Assembly: GCF_002250655.1 (NCBI RefSeq)
Contig: NZ_NOZR01000013.1
Span: 85,507-149,506 of the forward strand
Reading direction: 5' to 3'
Origin: Mycolicibacterium sphagni
GTDB taxonomy: Bacteria > Actinomycetota > Actinomycetes > Mycobacteriales > Mycobacteriaceae
Length of the DNA: 64,000 bases
Shown here: piece by piece, positions 55,302-64,000 of the stretch
Position numbering within the stretch: the first letter of the stretch is position 1
How the letters are laid out: every line of letters starts with the position of its first letter
The notes under the pieces: model-generated
What the model saw: the letters and a program-made list of their open reading frames with translations, nothing else
Told to the model about the DNA's origin: nothing
Database searches by the model: none
Made by a program: the position numbers and the translations under genes

Positions 55302-57077
55302 ATGAGAAAATACATCTATCCATGTGCAACGGGAATCGCGATGGTCGGAGCGGGTGCCTCCTTGGCGTTCGGCGCCGGTGCCGCGCAGGCCGCGCCTGCG
55401 CTCGCCCCGCCTCTGTCACCAGCGTCAAGCGCTGAGGCATCGACCGGGCTTCAATGCCTCATGGTGGGATCCGGATGTTCGGCCAGTAGCGCTCTTCAGG
55501 CCAACGCCTCTGCGGTCACCCTGAACTCACCCACCCCGAATATGCTGGCCGCCCAGCTATTCAGCCCAGCTGGTGTGAATGAACCTCTCTACGGCCTCAT
55601 TGGGCTCGCCGGGCAGATCCCGATCGTGAATATCTTCATCGCCAACGGCACCAATGGTGCGGCGGGCTCGGGCGTCAATGGTGGGAATGCCGGTCTCTTG
55701 ATCGGCTACGGCGGTATCGGTGGCTCCGGGTCAGCGGGACTGACCGGCGGCAACGGCGGCAACGGCGGCCTGTTCTTCGGCAGTGGTGGTGGCGGCGGAG
55801 CCGGCGGAACCAGTGCGGCAGGCGGCAATGGCGGGAATGCCGGCTCTTTGGCGTTGTTCGGTCACGGCGGTAACGGCGGGACCGGCGGCAACGGCACGCT
55901 CGGTACGACCGGCGGCGCAGGTACCGGCACGGCTGCTAACGGCGTGACCGGCACGGCTGGCACGACGACGGGCACAACGGGTGCCGACGGTGTGAACCCG
56001 ACTCCGAGCGGTGCTCCGGGCGTCGAGGGCATGGCGGGTGCGACCAGCACCGTGACCGGCGGTAACGGCGTCGCCGGCACCGACGGCAACGGCGGCGGCC
56101 AAGGTGGCGCTGGCGGTGCCGTGGCGGGCGCAGCGCCCCTTGCGACCGGCGGTAACGGCGCGGCCGGCGGCAATGGAACTGCTGGATCCAACGGTGGCGC
56201 AGGCGGCGCAGGCGGCGCCTCGTCCACCACCGCGACAGGTGGGCTGGCTGTCGGGGGTAACGGTGCCAACGGTGGCAACGGTGGAACCGGTAACACCAAT
56301 GGTGGCGCTGGGGGCGCCGGCGGAGCTGCGGTCAGCACCACGGGTGTCGGTACTGGCGGAACCGGCGGTAACGGCGGTAACGGTGGAACCGGTGTCGCAG
56401 GCCAGGCCGGCGGAACCGGAAGTGCTGGCGGAGCCGGCACCAACGGTGCCAACGGGACCAACGTCGGAGGCAACGGCACTGCGGGTGGACCCGCAGGCGT
56501 CGGTGGCAACGGTGGCACAGGTGGCCTCCTCGGTAGCGGAGGTGCGGCGGGTAACGGCGGCACCGGCGGCACCGGCGGCACCGGCGGTGCAGGCCAGGCC
56601 GGCGGTAACGGCGGCGCAGGTGGAACCGGCGCTGCGGGCGGGACCGGCGGAGCCGGTGCCGCTGGTGGTAACGGCGGCGTCGGCGGTGCCGGCGGAGCTG
56701 GCACGGGCGCTGGTGGAACCGGCGTCGGTGGCACAGGTGGACTCGGTGGTTCGGGTGCAACAGGCGGTTCGGGCGGTGCTGGTGGAACCGGCGGCGCAGG
56801 TGGGACCGGTGGAACCGGTGGCACCGGCGCTGCAGGTGGGACCGGCGGAACCGGTGGCAGCGGCGCTGCAGCCGGAACCCCGGGTCACGGCGGGCTGCTC
56901 GGCCACACCGGTCATACCGGCACGGCCGGTAGCAACGGCGCGACCGGCACCACCGGAGCGACCGGCGCGACCGGAACAACCGGGGTGAAGGGCAACACCG
57001 GTGCAACCGGTGCAACCGGTGCCACTGGCGCCAACGGCACCAACGGCGCTCACGGCGCTCACGGCGCCTCGTCATAA
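55302..57077 (+). CDS. Secreted glycine-rich protein with PGRS-like repeats but a Sec signal instead of a PE domain
   Basis: A 591-residue protein. Residues 1-31 are a signal peptide ([20 protein letters not shown], cleavage after AQA). A ~90-residue non-repeated part with one Cys pair ([14 protein letters not shown]) follows, ending [20 protein letters not shown]. Then come ~400 residues of GGAGGT/GGNGG repeats just like the PGRS domains of PE_PGRS proteins ([20 protein letters not shown]). The last ~55 residues change to collagen-like Gly-X-Thr triplets ([19 protein letters not shown]). It has no PE domain, so export should be Sec rather than ESX-5. GGAG at 55291 supports the ATG. Function unknown; possible calcium-binding or surface role. 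Confidence 0.85.
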   Translation: MRKYIYPCATGIAMVGAGASLAFGAGAAQAAPALAPPLSPASSAEASTGLQCLMVGSGCSASSALQANASAVTLNSPTPNMLAAQLFSPAGVNEPLYGLIGLAGQIPIVNIFIANGTNGAAGSGVNGGNAGLLIGYGGIGGSGSAGLTGGNGGNGGLFFGSGGGGGAGGTSAAGGNGGNAGSLALFGHGGNGGTGGNGTLGTTGGAGTGTAANGVTGTAGTTTGTTGADGVNPTPSGAPGVEGMAGATSTVTGGNGVAGTDGNGGGQGGAGGAVAGAAPLATGGNGAAGGNGTAGSNGGAGGAGGASSTTATGGLAVGGNGANGGNGGTGNTNGGAGGAGGAAVSTTGVGTGGTGGNGGNGGTGVAGQAGGTGSAGGAGTNGANGTNVGGNGTAGGPAGVGGNGGTGGLLGSGGAAGNGGTGGTGGTGGAGQAGGNGGAGGTGAAGGTGGAGAAGGNGGVGGAGGAGTGAGGTGVGGTGGLGGSGATGGSGGAGGTGGAGGTGGTGGTGAAGGTGGTGGSGAAAGTPGHGGLLGHTGHTGTAGSNGATGTTGATGATGTTGVKGNTGATGATGATGANGTNGAHGAHGASS

Positions 57078-57182
57078 CTGATACGGCGGCGGCCCCGATC
57101 AGAGGCTGCTGCTGTTAGGGCACTTGGGGCGTCGGCTACCGCCGGCGCCCTGAGTGCTTGAGTATGAAGGATTCTGAGAGAC

Positions 57183-58109
57183 ATGGCATTTCGCAATGGC
57201 GCCCAGGCCCCGGCGAACGGGCGGTACCCCCAGATGATTCCGGGGGCGCCGGCGAAAGCGGACGTCGGCCGATTGCTGCTGCACTGTGCCGACCGTCCGG
57301 GGTTGGTGGCGGCCGTCAGTGCATTCCTCGCTCGGGCCGGTGCCAATATCGTGTCGCTGGATCAGCATTCGACTCAGTATTCGGGCGGAAAATTCATGCA
57401 GCGCACAATCTTTCACCTCCCTGAATTGTCGACTGTGCGCGCCGCTCTGGAGCGAGACTTCGCTGAACAGGTGGCTTCACAGTTCGATATGGACTTCGCA
57501 TTCACTGAGGCCGCCCAACCCAAGCGGGTGGCGATCATGGCGTCGACGGCTGACCATTGTCTTCTGGACCTGCTGTGGCGCAACCGCCGTGGTGAGCTGG
57601 ACATGTCGGTGGTGATGGTGATTTCGAACCACCCCCACCTGGCCGATCAGGTGCGCCCGTTCGGTATCCCGTTCGTCCACGTGCCCGCTACCAAAGACCT
57701 TCGGGCACAAGCCGAACAACATCAACTCGAGATGCTGCGCGGCAACATCGACCTTGTGGTACTGGCCCGCTACATGCAGATCCTCTCGCCGCATTTCCTC
57801 GCCGAGGTCGGTTGCCCTCTGATCAACATTCATCACTCATTCCTGCCAAGTTTCGTCGGCGCCGCACCGTATCGCCAGGCGAAGGACCGCGGCGTCAAAC
57901 TCGTCGGGGCGACAGCGCACTACGTGACCGAAACACTCGACGAAGGACCCATCATCGAACAAGACGTCGTGCGAGTCGACCACCGCCATGATGTCGGCGA
58001 CCTGACCCGCCTCGGTGCGGATGTCGAACGCGCTGTGCTGTCCCGCGCGGTGCTGTGGCACTGTCAGGACCGCATCATCCGACATGGCAACCAGACAATC
58101 GTCTTCTGA
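57183..58109 (+). CDS. purU: Formyltetrahydrofolate deformylase PurU
   Basis: Hydrolyses 10-formyl-THF to formate and THF, balancing one-carbon pools and feeding formate to purine synthesis. An N-terminal ACT domain (residues ~27-105, RLLLHCADRPGLVAAVSAFL) senses Met/Gly in relatives. The formyl hydrolase domain follows with VVLARYMQILSP, the catalytic NIHHSFLPSFVGAAPYRQA and TAHYVTETLDEGPIIEQ, in which N, H and D form the active site. 308 residues is normal. ATG 57183 is used; ATG 57234 is an alternative that would shorten the lead. It follows the PGRS-like gene by ~105 bases. Confidence 0.95.
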   Translation: MAFRNGAQAPANGRYPQMIPGAPAKADVGRLLLHCADRPGLVAAVSAFLARAGANIVSLDQHSTQYSGGKFMQRTIFHLPELSTVRAALERDFAEQVASQFDMDFAFTEAAQPKRVAIMASTADHCLLDLLWRNRRGELDMSVVMVISNHPHLADQVRPFGIPFVHVPATKDLRAQAEQHQLEMLRGNIDLVVLARYMQILSPHFLAEVGCPLINIHHSFLPSFVGAAPYRQAKDRGVKLVGATAHYVTETLDEGPIIEQDVVRVDHRHDVGDLTRLGADVERAVLSRAVLWHCQDRIIRHGNQTIVF

Positions 58110-58129
58110 GGAACTCCCCCAGGTCGGCA

Positions 58130-58570
58130 TCAGTCCACGAAGTCGATACGAACGCTGATCGGATCGGATTGCAGCGCCTTGAACGTGGCGATCACCAGCG
58201 GCGACAGCAGCGCCGACGTCGCAAAGGTTCGAACTCGCGCCAGCGGGTCGTCATCGGGCACGAAATGCGCAGTACCGCTTCGCCATCGATGCCCCTGCCG
58301 GATACGGACATTCGGATCGTCGGCGACATTGAGTGCCCACCCGGACCGATGCCCATGCTGGGAAATCACCCACGCACCGGTCGCGTCGAAACCCGCGGAA
58401 ACGGGGACCGAGCGCCATTGCCCCGACTTGCGGCCCATCGTCTGCAGCTCCGTCGCGAACGTGGTGCGGACACCGATGCGCCGAAACAGTGTCACCGCTG
58501 GATTGGCGACGTACCGGCCCACGATGCGTTCTCGGCGGAATTTCCGTAATGCTTGATTGGCCGTACTCAT
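58130..58570 (-). CDS. Deazaflavin (F420)-dependent nitroreductase family protein
   Basis: A 146-residue protein of the Ddn/FDOR-A type split beta-barrel family that binds F420. Typical parts: LFRRIGVRTTFATELQTMGR, SGQWRSVPVSAGFDATGAW, GHRSGWALNVADDPNVRI and GTAHFVPDDDPLARVR. Start at ATG 58570 (a GTG lies one codon earlier). Two TetR-type operators lie between it and the divergent regulator gene, so it is the likely target of that regulator. The substrate is unknown; relatives reduce quinones and nitroimidazoles. Confidence 0.88.
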   Translation of the reverse strand: MSTANQALRKFRRERIVGRYVANPAVTLFRRIGVRTTFATELQTMGRKSGQWRSVPVSAGFDATGAWVISQHGHRSGWALNVADDPNVRIRQGHRWRSGTAHFVPDDDPLARVRTFATSALLSPLVIATFKALQSDPISVRIDFVD

Positions 58571-58593
58571 CACGGCCCCCTTCCTTGCAGTTG

Positions 58594-58609
58594 TAGACCG
58601 ATCGATCTA
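58594..58609. promoter_or_regulatory. TetR-type operator 1
   Basis: TAGACCGATCGATCTA, an inverted repeat with matching half sites TAGA/TCTA around a GATCG core. It lies 24 bases upstream of the F420-dependent reductase start and repeats the sequence of operator 2 (TAGAC-GAT-G-TCTA pattern) 34 bases away. Confidence 0.7.
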
Positions 58610-58627
58610 CTAAGCTTCATGCGATAG

Positions 58628-58643
58628 TAGACTGATTGGTCTA
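58628..58643. promoter_or_regulatory. TetR-type operator 2
   Basis: TAGACTGATTGGTCTA, an inverted repeat, 22 bases upstream of the tetR start. Ten or more positions are shared with operator 1. The pair, 34 bases centre to centre, would let one regulator control both divergent genes. Confidence 0.7.
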
Positions 58644-58664
58644 GTGCAATGGACGGAGGGCGCG

Positions 58665-59234
58665 ATGTCAGCCAGGCAACGCTTGATCGACACCACGATC
58701 GCGCTGGTGCGCCGGCGTGGAGTGGGTAGCGCGAGCGTTTCGCAGATCCTCGAACACAGTGGCTTGGCGCGTCGCACGCTCTACCTGAATTTTCCGGATG
58801 GCAAGCCCGAATTAGTCGCCGCGGCAACCGAATCCGCTGCCGCGGGGTTCGCGGCGATGCTCGAGGGAATCGTCGTTGAAGGCGACCCGATTGCATCGGT
58901 CCAGGCATTCGTGCTGGCCTGGGAGGCTGCGCTGGCCGACAGCGACTACGGGGCCGGCTGTCCGATTGTGGCGGCCACGCTGGGCAGGTCTGAGGCGCCG
59001 GCGGCGGCGGCGGCGGCTGCCGCCGACGCCTTCACGCGATGGGTGCGACTCATCGCGCGGCCCGTCGAGGCGGCCGGACTCGACCCCAGCTCCGCAGAAG
59101 ATCTCGCGACCACCGTCGTCGCGACCATCGAGGGCGCCGTGATCATGTCGATGGCGGCTCGATCGTCGGTCCCGCTACAGCGGGCTGGTCGTGATCTGGC
59201 AACGCTGATCCGGGCGAAGCTCGGAGCTACCTGA
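58665..59234 (+). CDS. TetR-family transcriptional regulator (LmrA/YxaF-like)
   Basis: A 189-residue repressor. Helix-turn-helix: [20 protein letters not shown] (residues ~25-44), reading [12 protein letters not shown] after it, as in the LmrA/YxaF subgroup. The C-terminal ligand domain has [20 protein letters not shown], where the G-C-P-I is typical of that subgroup. ATG 58665 follows GGAGGG with five-base spacing. Two operators lie directly upstream, implying autoregulation and control of the divergent reductase. Its stop overlaps the end of the convergent mmpL gene by eight bases. Confidence 0.92.
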   Translation: MSARQRLIDTTIALVRRRGVGSASVSQILEHSGLARRTLYLNFPDGKPELVAAATESAAAGFAAMLEGIVVEGDPIASVQAFVLAWEAALADSDYGAGCPIVAATLGRSEAPAAAAAAAADAFTRWVRLIARPVEAAGLDPSSAEDLATTVVATIEGAVIMSMAARSSVPLQRAGRDLATLIRAKLGAT

Positions 59235-62088
59235 GTAGCTGACCGTGCGGCCGCTTGGATAGAGGTTTGGGCCGCACGGTTTGCGGCCACCAGAACCACG
59301 GCCCCATTATCGCGGCGATCGCCGGCGTCATGAACGCACGCACCACCAGGGTGTCGAACAGCAGGCCGAGCCCGATCGTCGTGCCCACCTGAGCGACCAC
59401 CACCATCGCGCTGACCGACATCGAGATCATGGTGAACGCGAACACCAGGCCCGCCGCCGTCACCACCGAACCGCTGCCGCCCATCGCGCGGATGATGCCG
59501 GTATTGATTCCGGCGGGTATCTCCTCTTTCATCCGAGACACCAACAGCAGGTTGTAGTCGGCACCGACCGCCAACAAGATGATGACCGCCATGGCCATCA
59601 CCATGAATTGCAGCTCCATGCCCAATATGTGCTGCCACAACAGAACTGAGAGCCCGAACGACGCCCCGAGCGAGAGCACCACCGTGCCGACGATCACCGC
59701 CGCAGCGACGATGGCGCGGGTGATGATCAGCATGATGATGAAGATCAGCGACAACGCGGCCACTCCGGCGATCAGCAGGTCGTACTCGTTGCCCTCCTGC
59801 AAGTCCTTGAAGGCGGACGCGGTACCGCCCAGGTAGATCCTCGAGCCCTCCAGAGGCGTGCCCTTGATGGCCTCGAAAGCAGCGTTCTTGATCGCGTCGA
59901 TGCGCTTGATGCCGTCGGCCGACAACGGGTCTTCCTCGTGGGAGATGATGAACCGGATCGCGTGGCCGTTGGGGGAGATGAAATTCTTTATGCCGCGCTT
60001 GAATTCGTCGTTGTCGAAGATCTCCGGCGGTAAATAGAACGTGTCGTCGTTGAGCGAGTCGTTGAACGCCGCACCCATGGCGGATTGGTTCTGGCTCAGC
60101 GCGGCCTGCTGATCCTGCTGGCTGGCCTGGGTGGCCTGCTGGGTCAGCATCATGATCCGCATCCGCTTCATCGATTCGATGGTCGGGCGCATCAGCGAAA
60201 CCATTTGCGGCATCAGGGCATCCAGCCGGTGCATGTCCGGGAGCAGCGATTGGATGTCGTCGACCATGGTGTCGACGCCGTCAAGGGTGTCGAACACCGA
60301 TCGGATAGACCAGCACATCGGGATGTCGTAGCAGTGCGGTTCCCAGTAGAGGTAACTGCGGATCGGACGGAAGAAGTCGTCGAATTCCGCGATGTGATCC
60401 CGCAGCGCGGCGATGTCCAGCGTCATGGTGTCCATCTTGGCCACCATGTCGTGCATCATGTTGCTCATCTCTTCCATCAAGTCGATCATCTGCGTCATCG
60501 TGTTGATGGTCTGCTGCATCTGCTCGCCCTGAACCAGCATGTCCTTCATGCGGTCTTCCATGTACGAGCGGTTCATCGTCTGGTTGGTGCCGCCCATGCT
60601 GATCTGGGCCGGAATCGTGCTGTACTTCAACGGCTTCCCGGCTGGGCGGGTGATCGACTGCACCCGGCCGATGCCGGGGACCTTGGAGATGGCCTTGCTG
60701 ATCCGCTCTATCACCAAGAAGTCCGCTGAGTTGCGGACGTCGTGATCGGTCTCGATCAAGAGCATTTCGGGGTTCATCCGGGCGATCGGGAAGTGGCGCT
60801 CGGCCGCCGCGAAGCCCTCGTTGGCCGGCAGGTCGGCAGGCAGGTACTTGCGGTCGTTGTAGCTCGGTTGATAGCCCGGCAGAGTGATCAACCCGATCAG
60901 GGCGATCATGATCGTCGCAAGCAGAATGCCGGCGGGCCAGCGCACCACCAGCGCGCCCAGCTTTCGCCAGAACCGAATTCGCATCGCGCGCTTGGGCTCC
61001 AGCAGCCCGAAGCGGCTGGCGACGGTGATGATCGCCGCGCCGAGCGTCAACGCGGAGATCACGGCAACCACCATGCCCACGGCCAGTGGCACACCCAGCG
61101 ACTTGAAATACGGCAGCCGGGTGAAGGACAGGCAGAACGTCGCCCCGGCGATGGTCATGCCCGAGGCCAGCACCACGTGAGCGGTGCCGTGGTACATCGT
61201 GTAGTAAGCGGATTCTTTGTCCTCGCCGAGCGCCCGGGCCTCTTGATATCGCCCGATCAGGAAGATCGCGTAGTCGGTTGTCGCGGCTATCGCCAGCGTC
61301 ACGAGCAACTGGGTCGCGAAGGGCGACAGCCCGATCAGGTTGTGATAGCCCAGGAACGCCACCGCGCCGCGGGTCACCGACAGGCCGAGCACCAGCATCA
61401 CCAGCACGAGGATGACGGTGACGACCGACCGGTAGAAGAACAGCAGCATCACCAGGATGACGGTGATGGTGGTGAGCTCGATCAGCCTGATGCTGGCGTC
61501 GCCGGCCTGCTGCTGATCAGCCTGCAACGCCGGGCCGCCGGTCACGAACACCTTCACACCCGGTGGCGGCGACAAGCCCTTGACGATTTTCTGGACGGCT
61601 TCGACCGAGTCGTTACCGAGCGTCTCGCCCATGTTCCCGGCGAGCGCCACCTGCACGTAGACGGCCTTGCTGTCCGCGCTCAGCGCACCGGCCTCGGTGA
61701 GTGGATCACCCCAGAAATCCTGGATGTGCTGCACGTGCGTGGTGTCGGCACGCAGCTTGGCGACCATCTCGTTGTAGAAGTGGTGCGCGGCATCGCCCAG
61801 AGGCTGGTCGCCCTCGAGGACGATCATCGCCGAGCTGTCCGAGTCGGACTCTTCGAAGACCTTGCCTGAACGCATCATCGCGATCACCGATGGCGCGTCT
61901 TTGGGGGACATCGAGACCGCACGCAGCCGACCCACTTCGTCCAGCTGCGGGACGACCGTGTTCAAGACGACGATCAGGCCGACCCAGCCGAGGATGATGG
62001 GCACCGCCAGGCGGCGGATCCATTTGGCCAAGGCTGGTCGGTGAGGCTGCTCAGCAGCGACCACGCGCTCTTCGGTCGGGGCGCTCAC
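59227..62088 (-). CDS. MmpL-family RND lipid exporter
   Basis: A 953-residue inner-membrane RND transporter that moves cell-envelope lipids or siderophores using proton motive force. About twelve helices in two halves. Motifs: [20 protein letters not shown] (first proton-relay helix, D-Y pair) and [20 protein letters not shown] in the second half. A large coiled extracytoplasmic loop ([20 protein letters not shown], ~residues 500-720) is of the MmpL4/MmpL5 kind and includes Cys pair [13 protein letters not shown] 62088 is used because GGGGAGGA stands at a good distance; TTG 62097 would overlap it. No mmpS gene lies next to it, unlike mmpS4-mmpL4 or mmpS5-mmpL5. Confidence 0.92.
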   Translation of the reverse strand: MSAPTEERVVAAEQPHRPALAKWIRRLAVPIILGWVGLIVVLNTVVPQLDEVGRLRAVSMSPKDAPSVIAMMRSGKVFEESDSDSSAMIVLEGDQPLGDAAHHFYNEMVAKLRADTTHVQHIQDFWGDPLTEAGALSADSKAVYVQVALAGNMGETLGNDSVEAVQKIVKGLSPPPGVKVFVTGGPALQADQQQAGDASIRLIELTTITVILVMLLFFYRSVVTVILVLVMLVLGLSVTRGAVAFLGYHNLIGLSPFATQLLVTLAIAATTDYAIFLIGRYQEARALGEDKESAYYTMYHGTAHVVLASGMTIAGATFCLSFTRLPYFKSLGVPLAVGMVVAVISALTLGAAIITVASRFGLLEPKRAMRIRFWRKLGALVVRWPAGILLATIMIALIGLITLPGYQPSYNDRKYLPADLPANEGFAAAERHFPIARMNPEMLLIETDHDVRNSADFLVIERISKAISKVPGIGRVQSITRPAGKPLKYSTIPAQISMGGTNQTMNRSYMEDRMKDMLVQGEQMQQTINTMTQMIDLMEEMSNMMHDMVAKMDTMTLDIAALRDHIAEFDDFFRPIRSYLYWEPHCYDIPMCWSIRSVFDTLDGVDTMVDDIQSLLPDMHRLDALMPQMVSLMRPTIESMKRMRIMMLTQQATQASQQDQQAALSQNQSAMGAAFNDSLNDDTFYLPPEIFDNDEFKRGIKNFISPNGHAIRFIISHEEDPLSADGIKRIDAIKNAAFEAIKGTPLEGSRIYLGGTASAFKDLQEGNEYDLLIAGVAALSLIFIIMLIITRAIVAAAVIVGTVVLSLGASFGLSVLLWQHILGMELQFMVMAMAVIILLAVGADYNLLLVSRMKEEIPAGINTGIIRAMGGSGSVVTAAGLVFAFTMISMSVSAMVVVAQVGTTIGLGLLFDTLVVRAFMTPAIAAIMGPWFWWPQTVRPKPLSKRPHGQLLR

Positions 62089-62179
62089 CAGGCCCAAGTC
62101 CTCCCCGTTACGGCAATTTACTTAGACAGTCATACCAGACGTCGGGGGGTGTGGGTGAGGTAGGTAACGCGGTTCTCCT

Positions 62180-64000
62180 CTAACCGGTGTTCGCGCCGCC
62201 GTCGGCGATGCGTCGTACCGCGTTGATGAAGACGTCGATTTCGTCGTAGGTGTTGTAGAAGGCGAATGATGGGCGAACGGTGGCTTCGATGCCCATTCGT
62301 CGCAGGATGGGTTGTGCGCAGTGATGTCCGGCGCGTACCGCGATGCCTTCGGTGTTGAGGGCTTTGCCGACTTCGAGCGGCTCGTGGCCGGCGAGCACGA
62401 AGGACAGCACGCTGGCCTTTTCGTCGGCGGTGCCGATCAGGCGGACTCCGTTGATAGCGGCTAGTCGGGGTGTGGCGTAGTCCAGTAGTGCGTGTTCGTA
62501 GGCGGCGATGCGGTCGATGCCTATCTTCTCGACGTAGCGCAGGGCTTCTCCGAGTCCGACGGCGTCGGCGATGTTGCCGGTGCCGGCTTCGAACTTGTTG
62601 GGCAGGCCCTGATACAGCGAGCGTTCGAAGGTGACGTCGGCGATCATGTTGCCGCCGCCCTGCCATGGTGGGGTTTCGGCTAGGGCCTGCTCGGTGCCGT
62701 AGAGCACGCCGATGCCGGTGGGTCCGAAGATCTTGTGTCCGGAGAACACGAGGAAGTCGGCGCCGGTCTTGTTGACGTTGATCGGGATGTGGGGGATCGA
62801 TTGGGCGGCGTCGATGAGGACTCGGGCGCCGTAGCGGTGGCCGAGTTCGACGATTTTGTCCACCGGTGTGATTGTGCCCAGCGCGTTGGACACCTGGGTT
62901 GCGGCTACTAGTTTGGTTCGCGGGCCGAGCAGGTCCTCGAACTCGCCGAGTAGCAGGTTGCCGGCGTCGTCGACGGGCGCCACCTTGAGGATGGCGCCGG
63001 TCTTCTGTGAGATCATTTGCCAGGGAACGATATTGGCGTGGTGTTCGAGGTGGGTGATGAGGATCTCGTCGCCCGGCTTGAGGTGTTTGCCGCCCCAGGC
63101 ATTGGCTACCAGGTTGATGGCTTCGGTGGTGCCGCGCACGAAGATGATCTGTTCGGATTTTGGTGCTCCGATGAAGCGCCGAACGGTTTCTCGGGCTTCT
63201 TCGTAGGCGTCGGTGGCGCGGGCGGCCAATTCGTGTGCGGCGCGGTGGATGTTGGAGTTCTCGTGGGCGTAGAAATAGGCCAGGCGGTCGATCACGGCCT
63301 GGGGCTTTTGGGTGGTGGCCGCGTTGTCGAACCAGATCAGCGGTTTGCCGTTGACGGTTTCGCGCAGGATCGGGAAATCGGCCCGGATCGCGTCGACGTC
63401 GAAAATCTCGTGACGGTCCGGATACTGCGGCACCGGTTCGGGCAGCGCCGGTGCGCCGGAGATGAAGTAGTAGTTCGACTCGTCACCGGTTGGCGTGAGC
63501 GTGGCAATAGGGATGTCGGGGATCGCGGGAATCTCCGTCGGCCACCCGGGCGTCGAACCGCGGGGCGCCACCGGCGCGCTGGGCGTCGGTCGGGCCAGCA
63601 CTCCCGGCACCGTGGGCACGATGCCAGTCGGCACGGCGAATTCCTCGAGATGTGGCGGGGTGTAGATGTCGCCCACCCCGGCCACCGCATGCCCGGCTGA
63701 CGGAGCGGTGGTGACATCTGGTGCGTTTCCGCGCGGGGCAACCGGCACCGTCTGCGGTGGAACCGGTTCGGGCCCAGGCGAACTCGGAGGCGGCAACGTC
63801 ATCCCAGGGGCTTCGGTGAACACCGCGGGCGGTGAGACCGGCTGCGCTCCCGCGCCGGCCGCGCCGTAGGACGCGGCAGCCGATGTCGTGTCGGGGACTG
63901 AGCCGCGCGGAGCGGGCGCAGTCGTCTGGGGCGGGCTGTCGTTACCGGGCCGGAAGCTGGCGGCGAACAGCTGGTTGGCCATTGCGGCTAGTTCGGCCTC
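62180..64000 (-). CDS. Cysteine desulfurase with long disordered N-terminus, family 2A encapsulin cargo type (5' end outside window)
   Basis: At least 606 residues. The first ~185 are Pro/Ala/Thr-rich and lack predicted folds. They contain the motif APRGSVPD, then APRGNAPDV, then APRGSTPG, plus YTPPHLEEFAVPTG. From ~195 a complete SufS/Csd-type domain follows: IRADFPILRETVNGKPLIWF, ATTQKPQAV, HLEHHANIVPWQ, the PLP lysine in SGHKIFGPTGIGVLYG and the active-site Cys in VRAGHHCAQPILRR. Ordinary SufS lacks such an extension. The only known enzymes with it are cargo of family 2A encapsulins, where it targets the enzyme into the shell. An in-window ATG lies at 63982, but the frame stays open to the edge (EAELAA before it). 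Confidence 0.85.
   Translation of the reverse strand, partial: EAELAAMANQLFAASFRPGNDSPPQTTAPAPRGSVPDTTSAAASYGAAGAGAQPVSPPAVFTEAPGMTLPPPSSPGPEPVPPQTVPVAPRGNAPDVTTAPSAGHAVAGVGDIYTPPHLEEFAVPTGIVPTVPGVLARPTPSAPVAPRGSTPGWPTEIPAIPDIPIATLTPTGDESNYYFISGAPALPEPVPQYPDRHEIFDVDAIRADFPILRETVNGKPLIWFDNAATTQKPQAVIDRLAYFYAHENSNIHRAAHELAARATDAYEEARETVRRFIGAPKSEQIIFVRGTTEAINLVANAWGGKHLKPGDEILITHLEHHANIVPWQMISQKTGAILKVAPVDDAGNLLLGEFEDLLGPRTKLVAATQVSNALGTITPVDKIVELGHRYGARVLIDAAQSIPHIPINVNKTGADFLVFSGHKIFGPTGIGVLYGTEQALAETPPWQGGGNMIADVTFERSLYQGLPNKFEAGTGNIADAVGLGEALRYVEKIGIDRIAAYEHALLDYATPRLAAINGVRLIGTADEKASVLSFVLAGHEPLEVGKALNTEGIAVRAGHHCAQPILRRMGIEATVRPSFAFYNTYDEIDVFINAVRRIADGGANTG

Noticed and set aside
55731..57062. 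Long frames in several phases on both strands of the Gly-rich repeat region
   Set aside because: Simple GC-rich repeats open all frames. Only the plus frame with signal peptide, ribosome site and PGRS-type repeats is credible.
62123..62140. TAGAC half site upstream of mmpL as a third TetR operator
   Set aside because: Only the left half matches the pattern; the right half (CCAGAC) does not complete the inverted repeat.

Overview
The window is high-GC, densely packed actinobacterial DNA from a member of the Mycobacteriaceae. It is probably an environmental or rapidly growing species (Mycolicibacterium-like) rather than the M. tuberculosis complex. The first ~40 kb follows, in inverted orientation, the order of the M. 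tuberculosis Rv2373c-to-Rv2313c block: dnaJ2, rsmE, phoH, ybeY, CorC-like, era, amiA2, recO, uppS, zur/smtB, glyS, dgt, dnaG, tRNA-Asn, ECF transporter, uspABC, tldD/tldE. No genome comparison could be run; family and synteny statements come from recognised protein motifs and remembered gene order.

Layout. 1-9 kb: chaperone, rRNA and ribosome-maturation genes (rsmE, ybeY, era), recO, and decaprenyl diphosphate synthase, mostly coupled by short overlaps. 9-17 kb: the zinc regulators smtB-zur facing glyS, a TPM-domain exported protein, the dNTP hydrolase and primase, then tRNA-Asn. 17-23 kb: exported proteins, including a ~1400-residue beta-propeller/Ig-like surface protein with 138-bp DNA tandem repeats. 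23-30 kb: an orphan cytochrome oxidase subunit III/IV cluster, an acyl-CoA oxidase-type flavoenzyme, VIT1-type and bestrophin-type membrane proteins, an LLM-type oxidoreductase, and a MarR-MFS pair. 31-40 kb: an ECF-type importer, the amino-sugar importer uspABC, and the TldD/TldE protease pair.

40-48 kb is accessory and scarred. A GAF-domain gene runs into a prophage portal relic lying antisense to its 3' end. A broken tyrosine integrase abuts tRNA-Met. A 27-bp repeat of the tRNA 3' end lies 2.9 kb further on and brackets an acyltransferase and a truncated pentapeptide-repeat gene. 48.8-54.4 kb holds a three-gene SMC-type operon of the Wadjet/MksBEF family (JetA, JetB, JetC) with no JetD nuclease in the window. 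It is followed by a long, comparatively A+T-rich intergenic stretch and a PGRS-like glycine-rich protein that has a Sec signal instead of a PE domain. 57-62 kb: purU, a TetR regulator with two matching operators in front of a deazaflavin-type oxidoreductase gene, and an MmpL exporter.

The right edge carries a cysteine desulfurase with a ~185-residue proline-rich, probably disordered N-terminal extension containing a repeated APRG motif. This is the architecture of cargo enzymes of family 2A encapsulin nanocompartments, so a shell gene is expected just outside the window. The most interesting items are this encapsulin-type cargo enzyme, the JetD-less Wadjet-like operon, the Sec-PGRS protein, the orphan oxidase-subunit cluster, and the prophage debris that rebuilt the end of the GAF gene.
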